A stretch of 64,000 bases of DNA from Numida meleagris (lineage: Eukaryota > Chordata > Aves > Galliformes > Numididae): contig NC_034412.1 of assembly GCF_002078875.1 (NCBI RefSeq), positions 9,370,605 to 9,434,604 of the forward strand, written 5' to 3'. This document shows, piece by piece, positions 22,901-35,299 of this stretch. Numbering within the stretch: the stretch's first letter is position 1; each line of letters opens with the position of its first letter. Below the pieces are notes generated by a model that made no database searches, was not told where the DNA came from, and worked only from the letters and a program-made list of their open reading frames with translations. A program made the position numbers and the translations under genes.

Positions 22901-23824
22901 GAGGGAATATTTAAATGAGCTTCCTCCCATTATAACGTTACTGCTAGGTCTGTTTTCCATCAGAGCAGGGGCACAAGGTTCTTTCACTTCAGTCTGTTTC
23001 ATAGCCACCGTTTCCCTTATATGGAGCATTATCATTTCTGAGTGTTGGGAGCCAGGGAGAGAACGAGCAGCAAGAGGTCACTTATTCTGCTCCATGGCTT
23101 CAACAGGGACCATAAAGTTTCATTAATGATCATTGCAGCCATAAAGAAACCCACGTGTTCTGCCTGTTGGCCAATAAACTCTTCACAGTGTTTAACGAGA
23201 TTTCTTCTGTTTTTTAAAGATGAGAGGGACGTAGCCCTTTGTGGAAGCAGGATCCCAGAGAGGGATTGGGACAGGGTGTGCCAGGATGTGACGGGGGGAC
23301 CAGCAGCACCTGCAGCATGGCAGCAAGCTGTTGAGTGCTGCATGCGCGCGGTGCTGTTATCTGGGCCGCACACCCGCCGGCTTCCCACCTGCAGCTGGAC
23401 AGCACTCCATTGTGTGGGCTGCATTCGTCATCGTGCCTTCCTCCTGCTCCCCTCCCTCCCTTATCAGCCGCCCCTCACCCCCGTGCTCTTGAGAGACAAC
23501 GCTGTGCCTCCGCGGCCGCCCCCAGGCAGGATCCGGCCCTGTAACGAAGCACCGAGCCGTGGCAGCAATGAAATGAGTTGGAATTCAAAATTCAGCCCCA
23601 GATAAGGTGCCAGCCCAAATGCCATCACATTAATGGGGCTGCGTCAGCCATGTGCGCTGCCTCTATCTCCATCCTGCATGTCACCTCTGTGACAACCTGT
23701 CTCTCCACAGCACCAGAGATACATATTTTACTTAGAAATGAGGGTAAATCATGCTAATGTGTTCAAGTGAATGATTAAAAAAAGCCAGCCCCTGACTGTC
23801 CTCTCTCTTCTCACCACCACCCTC
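19929..23824. other. Intergenic DNA, no gene seen
   Basis: This is unique sequence with a poly-C tract at 21093-21106 and several AT-rich blocks. Short open frames occur on both strands without coding signatures. Confidence 0.45.
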
Positions 23825-23912
23825 CCTTTAGTGGACATGGTGCTGTAATGGGTTGATGGTTGGATTAGATGATCTTAGTGGCCTTTTCCAACCTTCATGA
23901 GTTCATGATTCT
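23825..23912 (+). mobile_element. CR1 LINE 3' end fragment
   Basis: It contains 'gttggattagatgatcttag' and 'ccttttccaaccttcatgag', the CR1 3' tail with a degraded terminal repeat. Confidence 0.85.
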
Positions 23913-25315
23913 CCCACTGAGCTTACATTGCATTTGGAGGTGAGTTTACATCCTTGGGCTTGATCCTCACCTTCCATCGTGTCCTCTCTCCAACTTTCCA
24001 AAGGGAAATTTCTGGGCTTTGTCCTGAAGGAATGGAAAACATTTTGTTAAGGAGAGAAAAAATGAATTGAGGATCTGTTCGAAAAGAGAAACTTCAGCGT
24101 GACGGGGACATTGTTTCAAATGTCAAGTTGCCATTGAATTTCAATGCTTTTGATAACATCCTGTAAGGATGCACAAACAAACATTCTTCAGTCAAAGCAC
24201 AACCCAGCAGAAGAGACTCATCTGCCTCTTGGCTGCATCCCAGGCTGGGAGGCTCATGCCTCTTTCATGTCAGCCTGGGCTTCCAGTGGAGGCTGAGTTC
24301 CCAGTGCACATGTGCTGGCGTGTCCTCAGACCATGGCCAGCATCAAAACCAGGACCTGGACCAAGATGTCACCAATGGTTCCCATGGCACAGAGACTTAA
24401 AAGAGCTGTTTTCTGCTGGGTCTAGGCTCCTGAGCGTGTATCACTAGTGAATTTTGGGGCAGGAGTGATGGGCACTAAAAAGCCCCATCAATTCTGGTCG
24501 TTTTATTCAGGGCTTAAGCCCTGGCCCTTTCCTATTTTTTTTTATTTTATTTATTTAGTTCCTTTCTTGCTGGTAAAATGAGTCCTGTTTCCAAATCCTC
24601 AGACCCAGATCTCTTCTTCCGGGCCTGATTCATTTAAATTTTAAATTTAAGTGAGTAGTTCTTGTTCCTATGACAAAAGCAGCTTTGGAGTTTTGTTTTC
24701 TAAGAACCATCAAACAGAACATAATAAATCAACAGAAAATGGAATAAAGCTGAGGAAATACTACGGAACAGCATATTCTTATTAGGAGATACTCCAGTGA
24801 TGTTTTCATTTTGGTATCAACAGGGAGCCACTGTTATTGAAACAGTGGCCTTAATCAAAAAATCACAGTGGTAAAATAGATCTTTTCCTTCCTCAGATCA
24901 TCTCGCTGTACATGATTTGGAGCCCAAAATGCTGACTTTAGTTACAGGAAGGAAAAAAAAACACCTTGGAAAGTGGCTTTGTTTCTTTTCCCCTGAAAAT
25001 GCTGACTTTAATGAAAATAAAAGAACACACACACAAAGAAAAATTCCACTGAAATTGTAGAAAATATTTTGAATGAAAATTAACAGTACTACAAAAGGTC
25101 TGACCAAACCCACAATGTCAGTTCCGTTTCTGAGTGGAAAGATGTGATTTATTCAGGAGGAATACTGCAATGGTATTTAATCAAACTGCCTGAATGCCAG
25201 CAAAGTGATACCAAGCCAGAGAGCAGCAATGGACTCTGGCCAAGCTCTTCACCAGCTCTGCACATCGACAGGGCTACAGCATAGTCCATTTTATTCCTAA
25301 CTCCTCAGGGCTGGA
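23913..25315. other. Intergenic DNA, no gene seen
   Basis: This AT-rich stretch contains a perfect 9-bp hairpin (24827-24849) and a 15-base direct repeat 'aaaatgctgacttta' (near 24927 and 24996). No coding sequence is recognised. Confidence 0.45.
24827..24849. other. Perfect 9-bp inverted repeat
   Basis: The arms gccactgtt and aacagtggc surround a 5-base loop (attga). The arms are exact, but no regulatory role can be inferred. Confidence 0.7.
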
Positions 25316-25624
25316 GGGGTGTGGATGGGTGAATGGATGGACGGATGGTTGTATGTGTGGGTGGGTGGATGGATGGATGGGTGGATGGATGGATCGATGT
25401 ATGGATGGATGGATGGGTGGATGGGNNNNNNNNNNNNNNNNNNNNNNNNNNNNNNNNNNNNNNNNNNNNNNNNNNNNNNNNNNNNNNNNNNNNNNNNNNN
25501 NNNNNNNNNNNNNNATGGATGGGTGGGCGGATGGATGGAAGGGTGGATGGATGGGTGGGTGGATGGATGGGTGGATGGATGAGTGGATGGACGAGTGGAT
25601 GGACGAGTGGATGGATGAGTGGAG
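25316..25624. repeat. GGAT/TGGA tetranucleotide array with 89-base gap
   Basis: (GGAT)n with GGGT and other variants runs through the region, broken by N at 25426-25514. The right half shows a higher-order 12-base pattern alternating GGAT with GAGT/GGGT. Apparent Trp/Met/Asp-rich proteins here are translation artefacts. Confidence 0.95.
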
Positions 25625-27091
25625 GAAACCTGGGATGATGTAGGAGATATGTTCATGAGACAACGTCAGAGCAGCAGGAGCAGGGTGGTGGAGCTACCCC
25701 TGCCTGCCAGTTCTCCCTAATCCTGAGGATGCAGGAACAGCTGTTGCTGCTGCTTACATTCACTTCTTCTGAGAGCAAGAGTGCTCACGATGTTGCTATT
25801 TTTTCCACGTGCGCAGCTTTCTGGGTGCTATTTTTGCTGTGCTGTCTGATGGCACGATGATATTTCCATTCTTTCCTTTATAGCATCCTCCCTGAAAGGG
25901 TGCCCAGAGATGTGCAGACATCCATAGCTACAAGGTTGCCTTTTCTCCTGGTTAGGGAGGGAAACCAAGGCTGAGGGAAGAGCTGTTGGGCAGCTGTACT
26001 TACATGGGGAAATGAGGGGCTTCATGAACTAACTTAGCTCTGGGCTCAGGGCTTTAGCAGTCCTGCCCCTCTGAACTGGGCCACTTTGAGCTGCCTCCGT
26101 GGCTTATTATGTGCAGGATTTTCGTCAGACGTGCAAAGTAAATTAGCCCTACATTCACAGCCATAATCACCTACCAATGATCTCATGCATGTGGCACAAA
26201 GGGAAAGGATCTGCATGGGATTTTGTTCTGCAAGTATAATCCGCCCATAGCCTCCTTGTTAATTAGCTCCTCTCAAGCAGCCAATCTGTGGCAATTATAG
26301 CAATCAAAAATGCATTCAGCCCCCCACCCCTCCTGCTCCCCATCAGCACCTGACAAGCCAGAAGCGCATTATCCCAATTCGCAGCAAGCACGCGCGGATA
26401 GGACACAAACCTCCTGCCTCCTGACTCGAGATTCATCCCCCACAACACCAGTCCTGGTACAAGGCCCTGCGTACCGGGAATTATTTAAAAAAAAAAAAAA
26501 AGAAAGAAAGAAAGAAAAGGAGACAGAAAGAGACAGATTTCAATTTTCTCCCATGGTTTCAGGAGCCCATAGAAAATGGAGTGAAAGACGCTATTTAGCC
26601 CCTTGGGCTCAATTGGCTTCTTCTTCTTCTTTTTTTGCTGATGCCAATGGAAAAGTGAATCTCTCTTATTTTTCATGTTGTCTGATTGAAAGCGTTGCTC
26701 GGATGAGAGGCCCAGGTGGGTTGAATGCCCGGGGTGATTGCTGCATTGTGCACTCAAAGGAGCACTTTGTCTGAGCCGCAGGGAGATGGTGCGGGGGGAT
26801 TCAGGCAGCCGTGAGCACAGCCCCTCAGCATAGATCTGCCCATTAAATGCTCCTTTCCCCTGCCCTGCCTCCCAGGGTTTCTTATCCCAGCTGCAATGCG
26901 TGCATGCAGGAGCAGCTGCTGGTGGGGACCCCAGTTTGGCATCCTGGGGCTGGGTAAAGGACGCTCTAGGCTTGACATCCACCCTGTCTCCCTGGGACTC
27001 GGACTGGGCCGTACTGGGAAAGCTGGGAAGGCAGAGGTACAGTGTTGCTCCACCTTGTCATCCATCTGCCTGCAAACCCAGCCCAGGGGTT
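25625..27091. other. Intergenic DNA, no gene seen
   Basis: This unique DNA contains a poly-A plus (GAAA)n run at 26487-26520. Nothing coding is recognised. Confidence 0.45.
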
Positions 27092-27290
27092 GAATCATAG
27101 AATCATGAAGGTTGGAAAAGACCACCAAGATAATTGGGTCCAACCCATCACCACCATGATCATTCAACCATGTCCCTCATTGACACATCTGTCCTTTTCT
27201 TGAAAACTCCCAGGAACAGTGACTCCTCCATGTCTGGCAGCTCCTGCCTGCTGTTGCTACACCCCCTGTCCCAGTGCTGCAGCCTGCTGA
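27092..27290 (-). mobile_element. CR1 LINE 3' end
   Basis: It begins with 'gaatcatagaatcatgaagg' and continues through 'ttggaaaagaccaccaagat' and 'gtccaacccatcaccacc', extending to a 'gtgactcctcc' block typical of the CR1 3' region. It is one of the longer copies in the window. Confidence 0.85.
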
Positions 27291-29112
27291 GCATAATCCA
27301 GGGGTGCTCAAAAGTCTGCTAATCCAGCCTGGCTTTCGGTACCTCATCCTTAGATGGGCTGATCCCTTGGGAAAATCAAGCTTTCAGCCTGCTCCTGCTC
27401 CTCCAATCTGCTTCCAGCTCTGACTTTGGGAGAGTTCAGGCAGGATGAGAGATGGCCCAATAAAGCACAGACTGAGCTCTGAGAGCCCCCAGACAGCTGC
27501 CACATCCAGTATTACTTGCCCCTTTGTCTCCTCCAAGGTCTCTGTGGTGAGGATGGTATTGCTCTGTTTGCAGATGCAACATGCCCCCCAGATGCCCTGA
27601 TGTGTTCTGTCTTGAAAATAAATGTCTAATGACCCCCCTCTCCCACCCACATCAGCTGTGGGCTTGAGGGTAATGAGCTACAAGGAGAGCACTTCCTCCC
27701 AGAGCTTCTCCTAAATATCTGTGGGGCTGAATCCTGTCCTCGCTGTCCATCTCAGGGCTTTCTGCATGAAAATGAGCAATGTGGGCCAGCTCGTGCTGCT
27801 CAGTCCCCGTGTGACCCCAGAAAACTGCACTGCCCTAGGGGTGATCCAGTGGAAGGATGAGGATGAGAAGGGTGGGAAGAGGGGAGGAGTAGCATCTTCC
27901 CACATCACCCCAAATCTCCTATTTCACTCAATTTTCATAGAGATTCATAGTTATATTTTTTTTTCCTTTGAGCACCAAACCTCTGCTTCAGTATGGAGAT
28001 GGCTGGAGAACGAAACTCGTTAGTATATATGGAAATAATGGGAATATTAGATAAGCTGCTCTTCAGCTTCCCTTTTCCCTTCCTGTTTTCTTTTCCTTCC
28101 CAAGCCAAAAAAGCTGGTTTACATTCTAATGACTTTAATTACTTCACGAAAATGTGAGCGGATGGGGAAGCACTGCCACCAACAACGCTTTAATGGTAAG
28201 CTGAACGCAATTTGAATTAATTTGGTCGTGATGGCTATTAGCCCTAATACCCCAGGGCCTGTCTCGTTGGCACTGTTGCAGCTTCCCATGCCCCTAACGG
28301 AGGTTTCCATGCATGCTGCTGCCAAACAGCTGTCCTGTCCCTGCACCGGTGACATGGGGACAACCTGGAGCTGCAGATGGGTACGGATAGGAGCAAGTTC
28401 CCTTGCTCAGTCCTGGGAACAGGAGATGTTTCCATACCCAGGTAAGGAAAGTGAGGATTTTCCCCTTCATATTGTCTCCTGGCTCCTGACTCTATTTCAC
28501 TTAGTTACTTGTGGAACTGTATCATGCATCAGGTCCATAGGATTCTCTTCTCTTTTGGAAGCTGAAGGTGAAACCTTGGCAGCATCATCACGACAAAAGC
28601 TCCATGCCCAGGGGCTGGACCAGGCTGCTCCCTGTTGTCTCCCCATCCCCGCTGCTCTCAGGGCTGCAGTGAGAGATGGGACTTCTGCAGATGTCACAAT
28701 GCACCCTGCCCCTGATTTGCACCCTGACATAGCAGCAGCAGCCAGGAATCTGGCAGGGTGCTAATAAAGAGCCTAAAGGAGAAAAAAATTAAAGTCATCT
28801 TTTGCTTTGTGTCCTTTCCTCTACCCGCACTGCGCTCCCTCCTCTCCATCTTACACACTGCCTTTGCTTCTCATTGCAAGCTCTCTCTCCAGGGATGAGT
28901 TTTCTTTGTTTCATCTGCAACCAAATCCTTGCAAATGCCATCAGCTTCACTGACTTCCAAATCTGTCATGCTGGAAAAGGCTGAGAAGCCTGACACTGCT
29001 TTGGATTTCACAGCTCTTCCTTGAGCTCGAGGTGGAAAGAGCCAGCGCTAGGAGCAACAGAGGCTTTGCTGGAAGTGCTGCTGTGCCCCAGCTTTCAGTT
29101 TGTCTCAGCTGT

Positions 29113-29225
29113 AGAATCACAGAATCACAGAATTGTTAAGGCTAGAAAATACCTCTCAGATCATCCAGTCCAACCGCTGACCATCACCACCATGCCCAAT
29201 AAACCATGTCCCTCAGGGCCACAGT
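29113..29225 (-). mobile_element. CR1 LINE 3' end fragment
   Basis: Two full terminal units ('agaatcac') precede 'gaattgttaaggctagaaaa' and 'tcatccagtccaaccgctga'. This is a well-preserved CR1 terminus in reverse orientation. Confidence 0.87.
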
Positions 29226-30547
29226 CCTCCCACCAGCTCTTCCTCGAGCTGTCCCGGAGAAGCTGGGGATGTCCTCACATGGTCCTGTCCATCTCCACAT
29301 GAACTCCACAGGACAAGATGCAGCATTTTTGCAGCTTCCAAACCCCAACTGCCCTAGCACTGAGGAGGGCAGTGGGTCCATACTGAGTACTTTGGGTGCC
29401 CCAGAGCTCAGAGCGAGGGGAGCTGGCTCCAGCCCCATGACTGGATGTGCCTGAACACAAGGAGAACAGCCTGACATTAATATTCATCCCTGAGCGCTGG
29501 TGATGAGCTGATTGCTGTCTGCAAGGGAGATATCAGACTGCTCACGGCAGGGACGGCTTTCTGAGGTATAAAAGAGATTATTGTATATCTAAAATACAGA
29601 CTTTGAGAAATGTTTTCTTGGCTCCAAGAAGGAAAGCTTCTTTATTTGTGGAATTAATTTGCATTTACTGTAGCTTGCATTAAAGTTACCCGATTCCTTT
29701 CATTCAAGGGACTTCTCTTTTGTTCACATGAAAGCAGGCAGATTAACCATCTGCAATGCACGTGTTCCTCCTGCTAATTGCTTACGGGATGCTCCACTTT
29801 CCATTCCCCACTTCCCAAAGACTAAGCCAAAGTCACCGCAACTTGCTGGCAAGATACCTAGGAGGGAAGGCTCTGCAACATGAAAACACGGAGAAATACA
29901 GAAACAGAAGGCTGGATCCGACACCTGATTCTGCCAGCATCCTCTTCATCACAGCAGGAATCAAAGGCTGTGCTGGTGGACATTGTTTCCCTGCTGGCGT
30001 GCTTGCATCCTGCAAGGGGATCACAGGGATCCTTGGGTGCCTATGGAGCATGTCACAGAGCGTGGCAGCAACTCTGGCATCCCTGCTAATGAGAGCTGCT
30101 TTGGCTCACCCTTGCCCTTCGTGACTTTCAATGACACAACCAAGCGGGCTCTGGGGTGCCAGTAAAAGGCTTGTCCCAAAATATATACAATCTATAAGGA
30201 CCATGCAAATGATGGAGGTTAGGGATACAGGGACATGAAAATCCGGCTACAGAAAGGTGTTTAGGCACCTCAGCCACTCACCAATGTCAAGGAAGTCCCC
30301 CAAGGCCACAGGAAAACTGGCACAGCTCCCGGTTGGGTGTCTCATCCACAAAAGGGGCATTTTTTTCCCTCTGCTGAGCAATGCCTGGGAAAAACTGAGC
30401 AAGGAAGTGACTCACCCCCAGCACCTGCTTTGCAGTATCAAAGCTGGGCCCTGCAGGGCTCAAGGAGGATGCATGAGGTGTGGGTGCACTACATTGCTGG
30501 GCTCTGCTCCTTGCACAGGGCATGTGACTGGGGCCAGGACCTTGATG

Positions 30548-30650
30548 ATTAATAAAATCATAGAGTCATTAAGGTTGGAAAAGACCTCTGAGTTCATCTA
30601 GTCCAGCCATCAATTTGTCCCCACCATGCCCACTAACCAATGTTACAATG
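30548..30650 (-). mobile_element. CR1 LINE 3' end fragment
   Basis: The terminal sequence 'aaaatcatagagtcattaag' is followed by 'gttggaaaagacctctgagt' and 'catctagtccagccatc', in reverse orientation. Confidence 0.86.
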
Positions 30651-33600
30651 CCCACGGTCTGGGGTCTGCTGCCCAGGGCCCCCAGTGTTCCTCCCAGGGA
30701 ACCCTGATGCACATTGCCCCTTGAAGAGCTGCAGGACTGAGATTGGTATGTGCTCTATCTGAGTGCTGCTGATTAACAAGCTGTTAAACTGAGTTAAAAT
30801 AAGAACAAGTGATGCATCCAAGCAGAGGCTGTCAGAGCAGCCAATGTTTTCAAGCACTTAGAGGGAACTCTTTTCCTGTCCTCCATTTCAAGTGGAAATT
30901 TGCATATCTTTATACATCCAGCACCAAGAATGAGAGACTTCTTCCTTCTGCAGGGCTGAAGAGCCACAGCTTAACAGGCTCAAAGGAAGGAAAGAAGCAG
31001 GCATGGAGACTGGAGCTCCATAAGTCACCCAGACACTTTGGTATGAGTTTTCAACATTGGATGTCATTACAACCTTTGTGGGAAGGGAGAGCATCTCTTC
31101 TGAGCAGCTCAGGATGGAGATTTCATCTCAAGCACCACCTTGCCTTTGCACAAGGGGATTTGTAAAGAACAAAAGATTCAAATAATCCTCCTCATCTTAA
31201 TAAAAGGATGAGATGAAGTTACAAGAAGTCCAGGCAACATCAGCCAGCCTTCAAATTTGTACAGGCAGCTTAAGCCAGGGAGATTAAACAGTCTGACAGG
31301 CACAAGCACTCATACCTCTCTGAATTGTTTTGTGGACGGAGGACAGCGATGGCTGTTTGTAGGCTCTGTGATGCTGCTGGCACTCTGCTGGGAAAAGCCA
31401 TCCAAATTCCTTGATTTCCTCCCCACTCACAAACATTGGCTCAGCCCCTGGGCTGGCGCAGGCTGGCTTTTCCCCTCTGCCAGCAGGGGAACCTGGCCAA
31501 GCTGAGCTGCCGCGTGCCCGGCTCCTGCCTGCTCTCCAGTGGGAGGGATAAGCGTGCTGGAGACGCTCTGGTCAATGAGTGCTCGAGAGAGACCAGCTGG
31601 TTCTGCTGGAAACGCTGCAGATTAAAAGTCTCCTAATGGTATTTAATTCAGATTCCATGGGACCTCCGGTGGGGTAGCTAACAAAGGATCAAAAAGGAAT
31701 TTTTAAGTACATCTCCGCTAAGAGGTAACACAGCTGCTGAAGCTTGGCGGGCTTAAGTGTATAAACGCTGCTCAGCAAGCTCTGAAGCACAGGCTTCATC
31801 CGTGTGTCCACAGCCAAAGCCAGCAAGCAGCCCTGCAGCTGCTTGTCTCAGAGGGTCATGGGAGGTGTGTGCTGGAGCTGGGTGCGAGGTCTGCTGGCTT
31901 GCTGTGGGGTCTATCTTTTGCCTGGAGCACAGTGCGAGTGTCAATACAGTCCTGATTTAATCTTGCTAAGTTTAGACCTGATGGAGAGGAAATCTGAATG
32001 TGTTCTAGGGAAGAAGCTGGGTACCTCTTTGAGGATGCTCAGCATCTTACAGGATCTACAGGCGATAAGTAGGCTTGGGGTGCATCCTTTTATATGGTGA
32101 CTGCTTTTACAGGCTGTGTCTGTGGGCCTTTGACCCTGCTGGGTCTCAGACACACTCACAATGCTTCTTTCATTTCTGAGTGAAATGCCCTCCCTTTCTT
32201 TTTGGCCACTCAGGAGCCACCACTAGGAAGCCAGGAGTGGTGCTGGACCCTCAGGCTGTGTAACGATGGATTCTGTGCTGGTGAAACTTTCTGGCAAGAT
32301 GCTGTCCTCCAGAAGAAACGGAGGCTCCACCGTCACTGCTCCACTCCCCGGCAGCAGTAGGAGCTCCTGCTGGAGCTCAGCAGTGCTGTACAAGCTGCAC
32401 TGAGTCCTCTGCCACAACGGTGCCATAAATCTTCATCTCGATGCTCCAATTATCCCTCTCAGTGCACATCTGACTTCAGAATCCCATCAGACAACTTCCT
32501 TACATTCTACTAGCGACAGAGTCATTAAGCGCAGTCTGGTCACCCTAATTCGCTTAATAATTTGACATGGGCATTTTTTCACCTTTCTTATGCCCGTACG
32601 GGGAGGTGATTATAATCAGGAAAGTGGCTTGGTTCAAATGACATAATTGGTTTTCATATTTATTCCCCCTCACTGATCTCAGTTCAAATGTGCTCAGCTC
32701 ACAAGTCAAAAAGATGATTTCTTCTAATTATCAGTTCTGCAGAGCTCATCTTGGGCTCTGCAAATCCAGCTGTATCCTTTGTGCCTCCACCACGCTGTCA
32801 CCAAGAATAAAGTGTCTGCAATCAGGACGCAGTCAGTCATGTTTTGTTGCTAATGTGCAAGGCAGAACGGAAGCTCGTTTGCCCCTCCGCTCTGCTGCTG
32901 GCTCTGTTGAGTCAAAAGGAGAACAACTCGTGCTTTCATCTGGGACATGGCTGCAGGAGAGAGATGCAGGGGGCTTGAAAGCTGCTTGCTGATCCTTTTA
33001 TCCCACAGACAGGATTGTGGGTGACACAGTCATAGTTGTAGCTCTGGAGTATGTCCCAGAGGTCAAAAGTGGGTTCACTGGCATTCAAGCAATCTCCATC
33101 ATCGATGCCTTGGACCTTTGTCATTGGAGGTGTGGTCTCTGCTAATTGAGATCCTTCTGAACTTTCAGATCTTGCTTTAGCAGACTGTGTCGAAGTGATG
33201 TCTCTTGAAGAAAGAGCAGATCCCCTTTCCAAAGGAATGGGAAGGGACACATGAGGAAAAAGCCAGGAGACCACAGTGTTCTGTCCCTAGCTGAGGCCAC
33301 TTCTTCCCCAGGGATGGAGCCCCTATGAGCAGTGCTGTGCCCCATCTTCTGGCAGCAGTCTGACTCTACACAGTGTTGGCCTTGCTAAAGGGAGCAGCGG
33401 GTCCATGGTTCTAACACCATTCTCATCGGTTTGTTGGCCAGGCAACAATCTCATTTGCTTGTACACAGAGCTGGCCCTGCTAATGGGCTTGATAGACAGC
33501 TCATCAAAATCCAGGGCTCAGATGGGCCTTTGCTCAGGACCTCTATCTAGCCTGTCCATCTGCTGCATGGATGGCACAGATGGCAAAAGCTGGATTTCAG

Positions 33601-35088
33601 CAAGACCTCTGCTTGTCTCATTGGCTGGCAGCCTGGGGGTGAGCTGATGGCAGAGCTAAGGGGAGATGTGCTGTGTGCTGGAAGGCGTTGTGGCAAGGCA
33701 GAGAAAGCAGCAGGTGAGTGAGCATCTGGGGGCTGAGGCGGATCACTGGGTGAGTCATGCGATTTTAACAAGGTGGCTCCTCCCTGGAGCAGGCAGTCGA
33801 GGAGTATGGTGCATCCTCCTTCTCCCAGTGCTTCCCAACCCAGCCTGCAGGTCTCACTGCAGCATAAACCCTTTTCAACAAAGCTGGGCTCAGCGTTGAG
33901 CACATGGGTGACACCCTACGGGCATCAGTACTCAGTGTTGCATCTCCTGAGCTACTCATCTCTGCATCTCCTCAAGAAATTCTATGGTGATTTCAGGCAT
34001 TTGGGGACGCTTTTGCTGTCTCTTCTTCCCTCTCCCTGTGCTGACCCATCTCCAACATGTGGGGTGCGGGCAAGATGCTCTGGGGACTCTTGCATCACAC
34101 GGCTGCCCCGAGGCTGAGATTTCAGGGGATGTGGCTTGAAGACCCTTTTCTTCCCTTCCAGTCTTGTGTGCCTAATACCTCTGAAATAATCCCAAAAGGG
34201 CAGCCAAACATTTCCATAATAAGGAACATTCTGAATAAGCAGTTTCTGCCTCTGCCTCATCTGCAGGCTTTTCTTAAGATAGCAAGTAGTTACTTTTGAA
34301 AGTAAGAACAAAAACCCAAAGAAGCCAAAATGAATTTATTTCCTTTAAACTGTTGTAGAAAATGTTAATTATAGTGATCAGCTTGTCATGCTTGGTGTTC
34401 AGCACTCAGACTTGGAGGGAATGGATGAATTCTACCTACACTTGAAATATGAACAAATTTGTACACTTATACATAACATATGTTAAGCTTTCCTGAGCTT
34501 GCCTACAGCCCTTCTGGAGAAAGATTACGTTAGTCTTGCAGATGTGGAAGGGAATTACAACACTAAGCTTGGTGTATGATGCAGTATTCTGCACTTGAAA
34601 TAAAGATAAGGGGAACCATTCCTCGCCTCGATTAATAGTTTCCTCTGCAGGAAGAGTAATATTCATCCTCCCCTACAGAATGGTCACTTTTTGCAGTGCT
34701 AAAAAATATCAGTCATGCACCAAATATCCAAAAATCCCCCCTAGAATGAAGCCTTGTTTTTGTCTGGGTTGAAACAAAGAAAGGATTAACACAGAATACA
34801 AATGCAAAGCTGGTAGATAATGACTGCTTTCTAAAACTCCCATTACTTTCAGATTTCCAATCACCTGATGGACAAGTTTACCCCAAGTTAGAGGAGCAGG
34901 CAATCCTGTTTGTTTACCCCTTTGGCATGATGAGGGAGATTTGTAAAACCTGTTCCATTTCTGTGAGCTTGAGTCCAACAGCAGACAGCCACTGTGACTT
35001 CAGAGCAGACAGTGCTGAGTTTTCAAATAACTTGTTTCTGGGGATTTGATTTTACTGTTTAGCAAATCCATTTATCCTTACATCGACT
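30651..35088. other. Intergenic DNA, no gene seen
   Basis: This is unique sequence with an AT-rich, repeat-free block at 32430-32690 that resembles conserved regulatory DNA. No exon with family similarity was recognised on either strand. Confidence 0.45.
32430..32690. promoter_or_regulatory. Candidate conserved non-coding block
   Basis: It has short evenly spaced AT-rich words (cgcttaataatttgacatgg, gattataatcagg, catatttattcc) without repeats or open frames, as in many developmental enhancers. The call is made by eye and conservation is untested. Confidence 0.2.
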
Positions 35089-35299
35089 CATCTGTCCACC
35101 TACTCACCCATCCGTCCACCCATCCATCCACCCATCCATCCATCCATCCATCCATCCATCCATCCATCCATCCATCCATCCATCCATCCATCCATCCATC
35201 CATCCATCCATCCATCCATCCATCCATCCANNNNNNNNNNNNNNNNNNNNNNNNNCATCCATCCACCCACCCATCTATCTATCCATCCATCCATCCTCA
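35089..35299. repeat. CATC/CCAT tetranucleotide array with 25-base gap
   Basis: A nearly pure (CATC)n array of about 30 units is interrupted by N at 35231-35255. It is the reverse complement of the array at 25.3-25.6 kb, so the two form an inverted pair about 9.5 kb apart. Confidence 0.95.

Noticed and set aside
25274..25663. His/Pro/Ile-rich or Trp/Met/Asp-rich proteins
   Set aside because: Pure translation of GGAT/CATC tetranucleotides and gap N; every frame is open because the unit has no stop.
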